Shown here: piece by piece, positions 25,262-34,088 of the stretch | Layout: the number at the start of each line of letters is the position of its first letter | Position numbering within the stretch: the first letter of the stretch is position 1 | NCBI GenBank assembly: GCA_964517795.1 | Contig: CAZFDE010000021.1 | Span: 1-37,385, forward strand | Direction: 5' to 3' | Length of the DNA: 37,385 bases | From: CAZFDE01 sp964517795 | Lineage (GTDB): Bacteria > Planctomycetota > Phycisphaerae > Sedimentisphaerales > Anaerobacaceae | Notes under the pieces: generated by a model | What the model was told of the DNA's origin: nothing | Seen by the model: only the letters and a program-made list of their open reading frames with translations | Databases searched by the model: none | Translations under genes and position numbers: made by a program

Positions 25262-26776
25262 ATGAAACGAAAACAAGCAGGCCGATTAAAATGGATGCGC
25301 ACCCGCATCATGCTGATGGTGTTTGCCGGATTGTATTTGGCGGGGATTGGTACTGCGGCCGATGTCAAGGACGTGGACGACAAAGACATCACCAATCATA
25401 TCGAAATCGAGATGTGGACGGACCAGGCCGTGCCCTCAAACGCGATCGACATCAAAACACAGGATGGCGTCGTAACGTTAAGCGGCTCGGTGGATAATAT
25501 TCTGGCTAAAGAACGAGCGGAAAAAATCGCCGAGGTCACCGTCGGGGTCATCGCTGTGGTCAATCAAATCAAGGTTATTCCACCGGTCATGCGAGATGAT
25601 AACGATATAAAAAAAGCGGTGAAGGATGCCTTGTTGCAAGACCCGGCCACCGAATCGTATGAAGTGAATGTCAAGGTCGATGACGGTGTTGTCAAACTTA
25701 CCGGTACGGTAGATTCCTGGCAGGAAAAACAGCTTTGTGCGACGGTCACCAAAGCAGTCAAAGGCGTCATCGATATTGATAACAAAATCGATATCGATTA
25801 CAAGACCGAGCGGTCGGACTATGAGATCGAACAGGAAGTCAAACAGCGGCTGGCCAACGACATTCGTGTGGACGATGCCTTGATCGAGGTGAGTGTCAAA
25901 GACGGGAGAGTCATGCTCGATGGGACCGTTGGCAGCTTACAGGAGAAAAACCGTGCCAGCGCCGATGCCTGGGTCAGTGGTGTCCGGTCGGTTCAAACCG
26001 ACGATCTGCAGATCAAGTGGTGGGCGCGTGATGACATGCGCCGAAAAGATCTATATGTTTCACGCAGTGACAAGGCGATTAAAGAGGCCGTCAGAAACGC
26101 CTTTCTTTACGATCCGCGGGTCTTTTCATTCAATATTGGCGTTTATGTAAACCACGGTATCGTGACGCTCAGCGGCGTGGTGGATAATTTAGAAGCCAAG
26201 AATGCCGCCGAGCAGGATGCCCGAAATACCATGGGCGTAACCCAGGTGACTAATCACATCAAGGTGCGGCCGGTGGACATCCCTTCGAATGATACACTCG
26301 AACGAAAGGTCAGCAGCACATTTCTCAACGATCCTTATGTCGAGCGATTCGAACTGGATATTTCCGCATATGGCGGAACGGTGTATCTGTCCGGCAAGGT
26401 CAATACCTCGTGGGAAAAAAATCGGGCAGAGAATCTGGCCGAAGGGGTTAAAGGCGTGCTGCTGGTGGTCAATAATATCGAATCGCAGTATCAGTGGACT
26501 TGGAAACCCAGTTGGGAAATCAAAGAAGATGTTCAAAACGAACTGTTCTGGAGTCCGTTTGTGGATGAAGACCAGGTGGACATTGAAGTGGACAACGGCA
26601 TTGTCACATTAACCGGCAATGTGGATACCTATAGCGAGCGTCAAAGTGCGGAAGAAAACGCTTACGAAGGCGGTGCCAAAGATGTTAAAAATAATCTGGC
26701 TGTGACATATCGCTATTACGGTCCGCGATATTACGGCCCTTACAGCCCATACGGCTATTACTATCCTATACCGTAA
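25262..26776 (+). CDS. Secreted protein with six tandem BON domains
   Basis: This 504-residue protein has a signal sequence (about 1-33, ending TAA). It is followed by six BON repeats at about 40-106, 112-180, 185-253, 268-336, 342-410 and 416-484. Each repeat has an N-terminal helix, a V.(D/N)G.V.L.G.V strand block (DGVVTLSGSV, DGVVKLTGTV, DGRVMLDGTV, HGIVTLSGVV, GGTVYLSGKV, NGIVTLTGNV) and a helix ending in GV..V.N.I. BON domains bind phospholipid or peptidoglycan-linked surfaces, as in OsmY and DolP, and relate to envelope and osmotic stress. Most BON proteins carry one to three copies. The tail (485-504) is rich in Tyr, Pro and Gly. AAAGGAG precedes the ATG. HdeD-like and PRC-barrel genes follow on the same strand. 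Confidence 0.9.
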   Translation: MKRKQAGRLKWMRTRIMLMVFAGLYLAGIGTAADVKDVDDKDITNHIEIEMWTDQAVPSNAIDIKTQDGVVTLSGSVDNILAKERAEKIAEVTVGVIAVVNQIKVIPPVMRDDNDIKKAVKDALLQDPATESYEVNVKVDDGVVKLTGTVDSWQEKQLCATVTKAVKGVIDIDNKIDIDYKTERSDYEIEQEVKQRLANDIRVDDALIEVSVKDGRVMLDGTVGSLQEKNRASADAWVSGVRSVQTDDLQIKWWARDDMRRKDLYVSRSDKAIKEAVRNAFLYDPRVFSFNIGVYVNHGIVTLSGVVDNLEAKNAAEQDARNTMGVTQVTNHIKVRPVDIPSNDTLERKVSSTFLNDPYVERFELDISAYGGTVYLSGKVNTSWEKNRAENLAEGVKGVLLVVNNIESQYQWTWKPSWEIKEDVQNELFWSPFVDEDQVDIEVDNGIVTLTGNVDTYSERQSAEENAYEGGAKDVKNNLAVTYRYYGPRYYGPYSPYGYYYPIP

Positions 26777-26802
26777 GTCGTGTGGTTCATTATATAAATG
26801 CG

Positions 26803-26837
26803 TAAGGCGGAAGGTCAAATACTGACTTTCTGCCTTA
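26803..26837 (+). terminator. Hairpin between BON and HdeD genes (attenuator or mRNA-stability element)
   Basis: TAAGGCGGAAGGTCA (26803-26817), loop AATAC and TGACTTTCTGCCTTA (26823-26837) form a 15-bp stem with two G-U pairs in RNA. No T-run follows, so it is not a classical intrinsic terminator. It may act as a bidirectional stop, partial attenuator or 3'-end stabiliser for the BON transcript. Confidence 0.45.
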
Positions 26838-26885
26838 AGCTGTTAAACATCAATAAATGAGAATGTGTTTTAAGAAGGATAAACG

Positions 26886-27470
26886 ATGCAGGTCGAACAT
26901 ATCGAAGAAGTCCAAATCGCATCGACGTTACAGGAATCGCCGCAAAAAATATGGCGATGGTTATTGACAAGCGCAATAGTTACCATCATCCTCGGCATAG
27001 CGGCGATTTTACTGCCGTTTATGGCAACCTTGGCACTGGAAGTCATTTTAGCGATTGTTTTTCTTATCGCAAGTGTTACCCTGATGGTGCATGCTTTCCA
27101 GTCGTGGCAATTAGAGGGATTAATCTTCCGGTTAATCATGGGCATCATTTACGGCATTGCCGGCGTGATGCTGCTGGCGTATCCGGTAAAGGGTGCGTTG
27201 ACGTTGACAGTCCTGCTGGCAATTTTGTTTCTTTTAGGTGGTGTATTTAAGATTGCGCTGGCATTGAATCTGAAGCCGATGTCAAGCTGGGGGTGGTTTC
27301 TGTTCAGCGGCGTGCTTTCGGTTTTATTGGGTGTACTTATCTGGATTGGACTGCCCGGCACGGCGCGATGGGTGATCGGTATGCTGGTCGGGATCGAATT
27401 GCTGTTCAGCGGATGGGCGATGGTCATGTTTGCGATCTCGATCAAAAATTCAAAAGAATCAATAAAATGA
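26886..27470 (+). CDS. HdeD-like membrane protein (DUF308)
   Basis: This 194-residue membrane protein has about six hydrophobic helices arranged as three pairs, typical of the HdeD/DUF308 family. Examples are WLLTSAIVTIILGIAAILL, LEVILAIVFLIASVTLMV, FRLIMGIIYGIAGVMLLAY and WGWFLFSGVLSVLLGVLIW. The N-terminal 20 residues are cytosolic and hydrophilic. E. coli HdeD contributes to acid resistance at high cell density, but the molecular function of the family is unknown. A Shine-Dalgarno AAGGAT lies just before ATG 26886. It sits between the BON and PRC-barrel genes, which suggests a shared envelope-stress role. Confidence 0.85.
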   Translation: MQVEHIEEVQIASTLQESPQKIWRWLLTSAIVTIILGIAAILLPFMATLALEVILAIVFLIASVTLMVHAFQSWQLEGLIFRLIMGIIYGIAGVMLLAYPVKGALTLTVLLAILFLLGGVFKIALALNLKPMSSWGWFLFSGVLSVLLGVLIWIGLPGTARWVIGMLVGIELLFSGWAMVMFAISIKNSKESIK

Positions 27471-27514
27471 AATATGCGCTAATTCAAACGCTTAAGCCGT
27501 AAAGGAGATAACAG

Positions 27515-28276
27515 ATGCTTTTGAGTGTTAAAACGTTAGCCACCTATACCATCGAAGCGAAAGATGGCAATATCGGTGAAGTACACACCTTTTTATTGGA
27601 TGATCAACAGTGGGTTGTACGATATCTGGTGGCCGATACCGGTAAATGGCTGCCCGGGCGGAAGGTACTGATTAACCCCTCGGCATTGCAAAAACCCGAA
27701 AAACAGATGGATGTGTTTCCGGTCGATTTGACACGTGAACAGATCAAAAACAGTCCCGATATCGATGTCGAAAAACCGGTGTCCCGCCAACAGGAGATTG
27801 AACTGCACAAGTATTATAATTGGGGGCCGTATTGGACAGGTGCCTATGGTCCGATCAGTGCGCCGAATGTACCAGTGGCGCCCGAAGTCAATCAGCCGAA
27901 GGAATCACCAATCACACCGCAGGCCCTGAACGATGAAAAAACGAATCCACACCTGCGAAGCACCAAAGAGATCATCGGCTATCGCGTTCATGCCGAAGAC
28001 GGCCAGATCGGACATGTGGCGGATTTTATCGCCCATATTGAAGACTGGGTGATCCGGTATTTGGTGGTGGATACCCGCAACTGGCTGCCCGGCAAACATG
28101 TGATTATCCCACCGGATTGGATCAAAGAGATCAGTTGGTCCAAATCGGAAGTTATGGTCGATGTATCCAAAGAAACCATCAAAAATAGCCCGCAGTTTGA
28201 TCCGACCGCGCCGGTAAATCGCGAATACGAGATTCGATTATACGATTATTACGGCCGGCCGCGATATTGGCTGTAG
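27515..28276 (+). CDS. Double PRC-barrel domain protein
   Basis: This 253-residue soluble protein has two PRC-barrel domains. The first is at about 1-75 (IEAKDGNIGEVHTFLLDDQQW, then VRYLVADTGKWLPGRKVLI). The second is at about 148-225 (VHAEDGQIGHVADFIAHIEDW, then IRYLVVDTRNWLPGKHVII). Each is followed by a near-identical tail (REQIKNSPDID versus KETIKNSPQFD), showing an internal duplication. A Pro- and Asn-rich linker with aromatic residues (about 105-140) joins them. PRC barrels occur in photosynthetic reaction centre H subunits, in RimM and in many stress or sporulation proteins. No signal peptide is present. AAAGGAG (27501-27507) sets ATG 27515. The function is unknown. Confidence 0.87.
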   Translation: MLLSVKTLATYTIEAKDGNIGEVHTFLLDDQQWVVRYLVADTGKWLPGRKVLINPSALQKPEKQMDVFPVDLTREQIKNSPDIDVEKPVSRQQEIELHKYYNWGPYWTGAYGPISAPNVPVAPEVNQPKESPITPQALNDEKTNPHLRSTKEIIGYRVHAEDGQIGHVADFIAHIEDWVIRYLVVDTRNWLPGKHVIIPPDWIKEISWSKSEVMVDVSKETIKNSPQFDPTAPVNREYEIRLYDYYGRPRYWL

Positions 28277-28308
28277 CGTGAGGGCATGACCACTTATGAA
28301 GATTAAAA

Positions 28309-30033
28309 ATGCCGATTCATAACAGGGATATCGCGGAAATTTTTAATCAGACCGCTGATCTGCTGGAGATCAAAGGGGCCAATCCGTTTCGCATACGTGC
28401 ATATCGCAATGCGGCCAGAACGATCAAAAGTCTCTCTCAAAGTGCCGCCGAGTGGATTTCACAAGATAAGGATTTGTCTGAGTATCCGGATATCGGTAAG
28501 GACCTGGCCGGTAAAATTGCCCATATTGTCAAGATCGGAACATTTGATGTGCTGGAGGATTTAAAAAAAGAGATTCCTGAAGAGCTCAGTCAACTGATGA
28601 ATATTTCCGGGCTGGGGGCCAAACGGGTCAAACAGATTTACCATGATTTAGACGTTGCCAGTCTGGATGAGCTTAAAGCGGCAATCGAATCCGGTCAGAT
28701 TCGAGAACTGGAAGGCTTCGGCAAAAAAACCGAAGAGAATATCCGTCAGGCCATCGAGCGGATGAGCGGCGAAAAGGCCGGTCGGACCAAACTGGCATTG
28801 GTGGAAGAAATCGCCAACGACCTGGTCAACTATCTCAACGACGCCAAAGACGTCAAAAAGATCGACGTGGCGGGCAGCTATCGGCGCCGTAAAGAAACTG
28901 TTCAGGACCTGGATATTCTGGCGACTTGCAAGCGCGGCTCCAATATTATGGACCATTTCACCGATTACGAAGATGTACAAAAAGTGGTTTCCAAGGGAAA
29001 GACGCGTTCGACGGTGCTGCTGCGGTCCGATTTTCAAGTCGATCTGCGTGTTGTTCCACAGGTCAGCTATGGGGCGGCGATGGTCTATTTTACCGGTTCC
29101 AAGGAACACAATATCGCTATCCGTAAAATCGGGGTGAAGAAAAAACTTAAAATCAATGAATACGGTATCTTCAAGGGGAAAAAGCGAGTGGCCGGCAAAA
29201 CCGAATCGCAGGTTTATCAAAAAATCAGCCTCAAATACATCGAGCCGGAACTTCGCGAACACAGAGGTGAGATCGAAGCGGCCCAAAAGGATCAATTGCC
29301 CGATTTAATCGAGCAGGATGACATCAAGGGCGATTTGCATGTGCACAGTAAATACACGGACGGCCATAATACCATCGAAGAGATGGCCAAGGCTGCCCGA
29401 AAAATGGGCTATCGCTATATTGCTGTTACAGACCATTCGCAGCATGTGAGTGTCGCGGGCGGACTCAAACCCAAAGAACTTCGAAAGCAGTTAAAAGAAA
29501 TTGATAAGATCAATGACAAACTTAAAGACATCACGCTCCTCAAAGGCACCGAGGTCGATATCCTCGAGGACGGCAACCTGGATCTTCCGGATGACATTCT
29601 TAAAGAACTGGACATGCGGGTCTGTTCGATTCATTACAAATTTAATCTATCAATGAAAAAACAGACCGAGCGGATTATCAAGGCGATGGACAATCCGTAT
29701 TTTAATATTCTGGCTCATCCCAGCGGCCGGCTCATCAATGAACGCGCGCCGTATGATATCGATATGGAAAAGATCATGGAAGCGGCTAAAGACAAAGGGT
29801 GTCTGCTGGAATTGAATGCCCATCCCGACCGGCTGGATATCAATGATATTCATTGCAAAATGGCTAAAGAAATGGGAGTAAAAATCGCCATCTCGACCGA
29901 TGCCCATCAGATCGAGGATTTGCATCATATGCGATTCGGCATCGGCCAGGCCAGACGCGGATGGCTGGAATCTAAGGATGTGGCTAATACGCGAACGCTC
30001 AAGCAGCTCAAAAAATTACTCGATCGGGGGTAA
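28309..30033 (+). CDS. polX: DNA polymerase X with PHP 3'-5' exonuclease domain
   Basis: This 574-residue bacterial PolX fills short gaps during repair and trims 3' ends. The N-terminal 8-kDa-like domain and helix-hairpin-helix regions lie at about 1-150 (YPDIGKDLAGKIAHIV, ISGLGAKRVKQIYH, LEGFGKKTEENI). The nucleotidyltransferase core has AGSYRRRKETVQDLDILA, with metal ligands Asp200 and Asp202. A C-terminal PHP domain starts at about 340 with GDLHVHSKYTDG and includes AVTDHSQH, ILAHPSGR and ISTDAHQ, so the nuclease site looks intact. The length is typical. There is no strong Shine-Dalgarno before ATG 28309. It ends five bases before ligA, so the two are almost certainly co-transcribed and co-functional. 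Confidence 0.95.
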   Translation: MPIHNRDIAEIFNQTADLLEIKGANPFRIRAYRNAARTIKSLSQSAAEWISQDKDLSEYPDIGKDLAGKIAHIVKIGTFDVLEDLKKEIPEELSQLMNISGLGAKRVKQIYHDLDVASLDELKAAIESGQIRELEGFGKKTEENIRQAIERMSGEKAGRTKLALVEEIANDLVNYLNDAKDVKKIDVAGSYRRRKETVQDLDILATCKRGSNIMDHFTDYEDVQKVVSKGKTRSTVLLRSDFQVDLRVVPQVSYGAAMVYFTGSKEHNIAIRKIGVKKKLKINEYGIFKGKKRVAGKTESQVYQKISLKYIEPELREHRGEIEAAQKDQLPDLIEQDDIKGDLHVHSKYTDGHNTIEEMAKAARKMGYRYIAVTDHSQHVSVAGGLKPKELRKQLKEIDKINDKLKDITLLKGTEVDILEDGNLDLPDDILKELDMRVCSIHYKFNLSMKKQTERIIKAMDNPYFNILAHPSGRLINERAPYDIDMEKIMEAAKDKGCLLELNAHPDRLDINDIHCKMAKEMGVKIAISTDAHQIEDLHHMRFGIGQARRGWLESKDVANTRTLKQLKKLLDRG

Positions 30034-30038
30034 AAGCT

Positions 30039-32093
30039 GTGGATTTTAAAAAAAATCCAAAAACGAAATTCAAAAGCCCTGAGAAGCTGACGAAAAAACA
30101 GGTCTCCGAGCAGATCAAGACCCTGCGCGAAGCGATCGACTATCACGATTATCTGTACTACGTCAAAAATAAACCGAAGATATCGGATGCAACCTACGAC
30201 AAACTATTCCAGCGATTGCATGAACTCGAAGAGGCATTTCCCAAACTCCAATCGCCGAATTCGCCAACCCATCGGGTGGGCGCCAAGCCGATGGATAAGC
30301 TTAAAAAAATCAATCACACCCGGCCGATGCTGAGCCTCAACGCCGCGCTTGAAGAAAGAAAAGTCAAAAATTTTGCAGATTTCATACGCCGCAAGGTCAA
30401 TGGCAAAAAAAACGAATATATACTTGAGCCCAAATTTGACGGCCTTTCGGTAGAGATTGTGTATGAAAACGGACAATTCAAATATGGCGCAACTCGCGGT
30501 GACGGTCAGGCCGGCGAGGATATTTCCGAGAATCTCAAGACCATTCATACGATCCCGTTAACCCTGCAGCGTGATGGTGATGTCCCCGCGCTGCTTGCCG
30601 TGCGGGGTGAGGTCTTTATGGCGAAATCCGATTTCACCGAGTTGAACAAATCGCGCATCCATAAGGACCAGGAACCGTTTGCCAATCCGCGAAACGCGGC
30701 CGCGGGAATCGTTCGGCAACTGGATCCCAAACAGGTGGCCGATAAGCCGCTGGATATCGTCTTCTATGAGATTCTGCAAATAAAAGGCGATGGCCCGTCC
30801 AGCCATTGGCAGGCGTTGGAAGAGTTTCCTAAATGGGGCTTGAAAACCGATTCCCATAATCAAAAGTGTACATCCTTCAAGAAAATCAAGGCATATCACA
30901 AAAAGATGGTTCAGCAGCGGGACGATCTTGATTATGAGATCGATGGGATCGTGGTCAAGGTCAATGACCTGGCGTTACGAGAGAAGCTGGGCACCCGCCA
31001 GCGCAGCCCGCGATGGGCATTTGCCTGGAAATTCGAGCCGAAAGTTGAAATCACAACGCTTAAGGACATCATTGTTCAGGTCGGGCGTACCGGTATGCTC
31101 ACGCCGGTTGCCCTGCTTGAGCCGGTAGAAGTCGGCGGGGTTACTGTCAGTCGAGCAACACTTCATAATGAAAGTGAGGTCAGGAAAAAGGATGTGCGGC
31201 CGGGCGACAAGGTTCGCATTCAGCGGGCCGGTGATGTGATCCCCGAAGTGGTTGAGCGCATCCGGCAGCGCGGCAAAAAAAGGGCCAAGCCGTTTGCAAT
31301 GCCTAAAAAATGTCCGGTTTGCGGTACCAAGGTCTATCGGGAAGGGGCCTATTATTTTTGTTCGGCATCGCTGTCCTGTCGGGCGCAATTGGTCGGCCGC
31401 GTTATTCATTTTTCCTCGCGCGAGGCGATGAATATCGAGGGTTTGGGCGATGAAACAGTTCGGCAATTAGTAAATCGTGAAATGGTTACGGAAATAGCCA
31501 ACCTTTATGAGCTCTCTGTCGAACAATTCAAAACACTGGACGGGTTTGCGGAAAAATCAGCGAAGAAATTACACGGGGCGATCCAGCAAAGCAAAACGGT
31601 TCGCTTTGATAAATTTCTTTATGCTTTGGGAATTCGACACGTTGGCGAGCATATTGCACGAGTCCTGATGAAGCATTTTGACTCCGTCGAAGACATCCAG
31701 AAAGCAAAACCATCTGATTTGAAAAAGATTGATCAGGTCGGGCCCCAAATCGCTCAATGTATTGGGAATTTCTTTGGCCAGAAGCAAAATCAGAAGGCCT
31801 TAAAGCGCTTATTGGATGTTGGTATCCAGGTCGAAACACCTGATGAGCGAAGAAAAACCAAAAGAACGCTTGAAGGCAAAACATTTGTTTTCACCGGCGA
31901 GTTGGAAAATTATACCCGTGGTGAAGCGAAATCGTTGGTCGAAATGGCCGGTGGTCGAGCCACCTCCAGCGTCAGCGGCAACACCGACTTTGTCGTCGTC
32001 GGCGAAGATCCTGGAAGCAAATACGATGATGCTCAGGAACAGGATGCAAAGATTATTGACGAAAAACACTTCCAGAAGCTGATACAGCCCTGA
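30039..32093 (+). CDS. ligA: NAD-dependent DNA ligase
   Basis: This 684-residue ligase seals nicks using NAD. In order it has the Ia NAD-binding domain (about 25-85, with YHDYLYYVKNKPKISDATYD), the adenylation domain with EPKFDGLSV (Lys132 is the AMP-accepting lysine), an OB fold (VGRTGMLTPVA, VSRATLHNE), a four-cysteine zinc finger (CPVCGTKVY and FCSASLSC), HhH repeats with GIRHVGEHIA, and a C-terminal BRCT domain (from about 605, GKTFVFTGELENYTRGEAKSLV). The start is GTG 30039 with a G-rich Shine-Dalgarno overlapping the polX end. The active-site block departs from the common LKIDG form, so this might be a second, repair-dedicated LigA (inference). It follows polX directly. Confidence 0.95.
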   Translation: MDFKKNPKTKFKSPEKLTKKQVSEQIKTLREAIDYHDYLYYVKNKPKISDATYDKLFQRLHELEEAFPKLQSPNSPTHRVGAKPMDKLKKINHTRPMLSLNAALEERKVKNFADFIRRKVNGKKNEYILEPKFDGLSVEIVYENGQFKYGATRGDGQAGEDISENLKTIHTIPLTLQRDGDVPALLAVRGEVFMAKSDFTELNKSRIHKDQEPFANPRNAAAGIVRQLDPKQVADKPLDIVFYEILQIKGDGPSSHWQALEEFPKWGLKTDSHNQKCTSFKKIKAYHKKMVQQRDDLDYEIDGIVVKVNDLALREKLGTRQRSPRWAFAWKFEPKVEITTLKDIIVQVGRTGMLTPVALLEPVEVGGVTVSRATLHNESEVRKKDVRPGDKVRIQRAGDVIPEVVERIRQRGKKRAKPFAMPKKCPVCGTKVYREGAYYFCSASLSCRAQLVGRVIHFSSREAMNIEGLGDETVRQLVNREMVTEIANLYELSVEQFKTLDGFAEKSAKKLHGAIQQSKTVRFDKFLYALGIRHVGEHIARVLMKHFDSVEDIQKAKPSDLKKIDQVGPQIAQCIGNFFGQKQNQKALKRLLDVGIQVETPDERRKTKRTLEGKTFVFTGELENYTRGEAKSLVEMAGGRATSSVSGNTDFVVVGEDPGSKYDDAQEQDAKIIDEKHFQKLIQP

Positions 32094-32233
32094 AAAAACA
32101 GGCCCAATCTCTTTTTTAAGGAATTACCTCATGTCGATTAAGACTTATCCTTCTTTCCAACATGGAAAGATCTCGATAACCTCTTTTTAAGAAACTAATT
32201 AGACAGATATCGATGAAATGAAGAGTTTGTGTT

Positions 32234-33298
32234 ATGGGCCATTTAAGGCAAAATATATTGACTGAACAATGGATCGTGTTCGCCGCCGAACGATCGCAGC
32301 GGCCTGATCAAATTGAGAAAAAAAAGCTGCAAACACCTCAAAGTCTTCCCGAGAAAGATTCATCCTGTCCGTTTTGTCCCGGCAACGAAAATATGGTGCC
32401 CGAGATCGTTGATGAACGGCAATGCGATTCCAATTACAAATGGGCTACTCGGGTCGTTCCGAATAAATACCCGGCATTGACCGCGGAGGGCAATGCCGGA
32501 TTAAGCCAAGAAGGAATTTACCTTAAGAACGCTTCGTATGGACGTCATGAGGTGATTATCGAGAGCCCGTTTCACAATCACGACATACCGGTAATGGGAA
32601 CAGAACAAATCGAGTGTATTTTGGATACCTATGTTCGCCGATTTAAAGCGATATTTGAAGATGAAGATATCTCTCACATCTTGATCTTTCGCAACCACGG
32701 CCCCGCATCAGGTACATCGTTAGTCCACCCGCATTCGCAGATTATCGGCTCGGCGGTTATCCCCAAGTATATTCATTACCGCCAGACGTATGCGGAAAAT
32801 TATTACGAAACAAAAAATATCTGTTCGCTTTGCCATATCATCGAACATGAAACCCATGAATCCAAACGAATCATTTTCGAAAATGATTCGTTTGTGGTTT
32901 TTGTGCCCTATGCCGCAGAGGTTTCCGGTGAAGTATGGATCGTTCCCAAAGACCACCAGGGACATTTCGGACACGTTCGGGAAAAGCAGATCGCCGACCT
33001 CGCCCAGGTGCTGAATGTTGTTCTGTCGGCGTATTGTGAAAAACTGGAGAACCCCGATTATAACTACATGATCTATTCGGGCACGCGAGATAAATCTGAT
33101 AAGCCCTATGTTCATTGGTATATTCAGATTCGTCCGCGAATGACTATCGCTGCAGGATTCGAGATTGGTTCAGGAATGGGTATTAATACGTCCCTGCCCG
33201 AGCATGATGCTGCGATCCTCAGAGAATACATTCAATCGCGATCCGATATGAAAACCGACAAAAAGAGTGCACATTATGCCAGAGTTACCGGATGTTGA
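32234..33298 (+). CDS. galT: Galactose-1-phosphate uridylyltransferase
   Basis: This 354-residue enzyme of the Leloir pathway exchanges UMP between UDP-glucose and galactose-1-phosphate. The histidine-triad-type active site HPHSQ places the uridylylated residue at His167, matching His166 of E. coli GalT. Zinc-type cysteines are CPFC (Cys45, Cys48). The N-terminus LRQNILTEQWIVFAAERSQRP is typical, as are VVPNKYPAL near residue 80 and the C-terminal HWYIQIRPR and GMGIN. No galK or galE lies nearby. Some relatives act as general nucleotidyltransferases (ADP-sugar type), so substrate choice is not certain. The 3' end overlaps the fpg start by 23 bases, so the two are co-transcribed. Confidence 0.92.
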   Translation: MGHLRQNILTEQWIVFAAERSQRPDQIEKKKLQTPQSLPEKDSSCPFCPGNENMVPEIVDERQCDSNYKWATRVVPNKYPALTAEGNAGLSQEGIYLKNASYGRHEVIIESPFHNHDIPVMGTEQIECILDTYVRRFKAIFEDEDISHILIFRNHGPASGTSLVHPHSQIIGSAVIPKYIHYRQTYAENYYETKNICSLCHIIEHETHESKRIIFENDSFVVFVPYAAEVSGEVWIVPKDHQGHFGHVREKQIADLAQVLNVVLSAYCEKLENPDYNYMIYSGTRDKSDKPYVHWYIQIRPRMTIAAGFEIGSGMGINTSLPEHDAAILREYIQSRSDMKTDKKSAHYARVTGC

Positions 33299-34061
33299 AA
33301 CATTTCGAACGTATCTTAATGCGACAGCCTTGCATCAGAAGATCAAGACAGTGGAAGTCCTGGATTCGCAGATGCTGCAGGGCGTTTCAGTCTCGACATT
33401 AAAGGGCCATTTAAGAGGCAGACAGTTTCGTCGATCATACAGGCACGGTAAAAATCTCTTTGCCGAAACAACGGGCGATGAATTTGTACGGCTGCATTTT
33501 GGAATGACCGGGTATTTGAAATATTATAAAAATGCAGACCAGTCGCTCCATCATCTCCGGGTACGTTTCGATTTCAGCAACGGCTATCATCTGGCGTATA
33601 TCTGTCAGCGGCGCTTGGGGAACGTCAGTCTCGAAAACGACATCGAACAATTTGTCCAACAGAACGATCTTGGCCCGGACGTTCTTGATATCAGCATCGA
33701 TGATTTTATAGCCGCCGCCCACAGCACGAAAAAAGCGATCAAATCGCTATTGACGGACCAGAAAAAGATGGCCGGGGTGGGCAATGTTTATGCCGATGAG
33801 GTATTGTTCAAAAGCCGTGTGCATCCTCAAACGACCACCCGACAATTGGATAGAACGCAATTGAAAAAGATATATCAAATGATGCACACGGTTTTGGATT
33901 ATGCCATTGATCATCAGGCAGACCCGAAGCAGTTTGCCCGGTCTTATTTATTGCCGCATCGCGTGAAAGGGGCCAAATGTCCCAACTGCGGCGGCTCGAT
34001 CAAACAGGTCAGGATATCGGGGCGGACCAGTTACTTCTGCCCCGTCTGTCAAAAGAAGTAA
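33276..34061 (+). CDS. mutM: Formamidopyrimidine-DNA glycosylase (Fpg/Nei family)
   Basis: This 261-residue bifunctional glycosylase/AP lyase removes oxidised purines such as 8-oxoguanine. The start is ATG 33276 because the family requires Pro immediately after Met: MPELPDVETF gives Pro2 as the Schiff-base nucleophile and Glu3 as acid. An upstream in-frame GTG (33267) would bury Pro2 and is rejected. Other marks are RHGKNLF (Lys59), LRLHFGMTGY-like RLHFGMTGY, the H2TH segment MAGVGNVYADEVLFKSRVHP and a C-terminal zinc finger CPNC...CPVC with the recognition arginine in SGRTSYFC. It begins inside galT and is followed by transaldolase after 27 bases. Confidence 0.94.
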   Translation: MPELPDVETFRTYLNATALHQKIKTVEVLDSQMLQGVSVSTLKGHLRGRQFRRSYRHGKNLFAETTGDEFVRLHFGMTGYLKYYKNADQSLHHLRVRFDFSNGYHLAYICQRRLGNVSLENDIEQFVQQNDLGPDVLDISIDDFIAAAHSTKKAIKSLLTDQKKMAGVGNVYADEVLFKSRVHPQTTTRQLDRTQLKKIYQMMHTVLDYAIDHQADPKQFARSYLLPHRVKGAKCPNCGGSIKQVRISGRTSYFCPVCQKK

Positions 34062-34088
34062 CAATTTGGTTTAAAAGGAGGTTTGAAA

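Noticed and set aside
25361..26715. Periodic repeats in the BON gene as a possible DNA repeat array
   Set aside because: The periodicity is at the protein level (about 70 codons) with diverged nucleotides, so it reflects domain duplication and not a CRISPR or satellite.
32153..32187. Terminator after ligA: CTTTCC/GGAAAG hairpin followed later by a T-run
   Set aside because: The stem has only six pairs and the T-run begins more than ten bases after it, so it does not fit an intrinsic terminator.
33267..33275. GTG start for the Fpg gene
   Set aside because: Fpg needs Pro as its second residue for catalysis, which only ATG 33276 provides.
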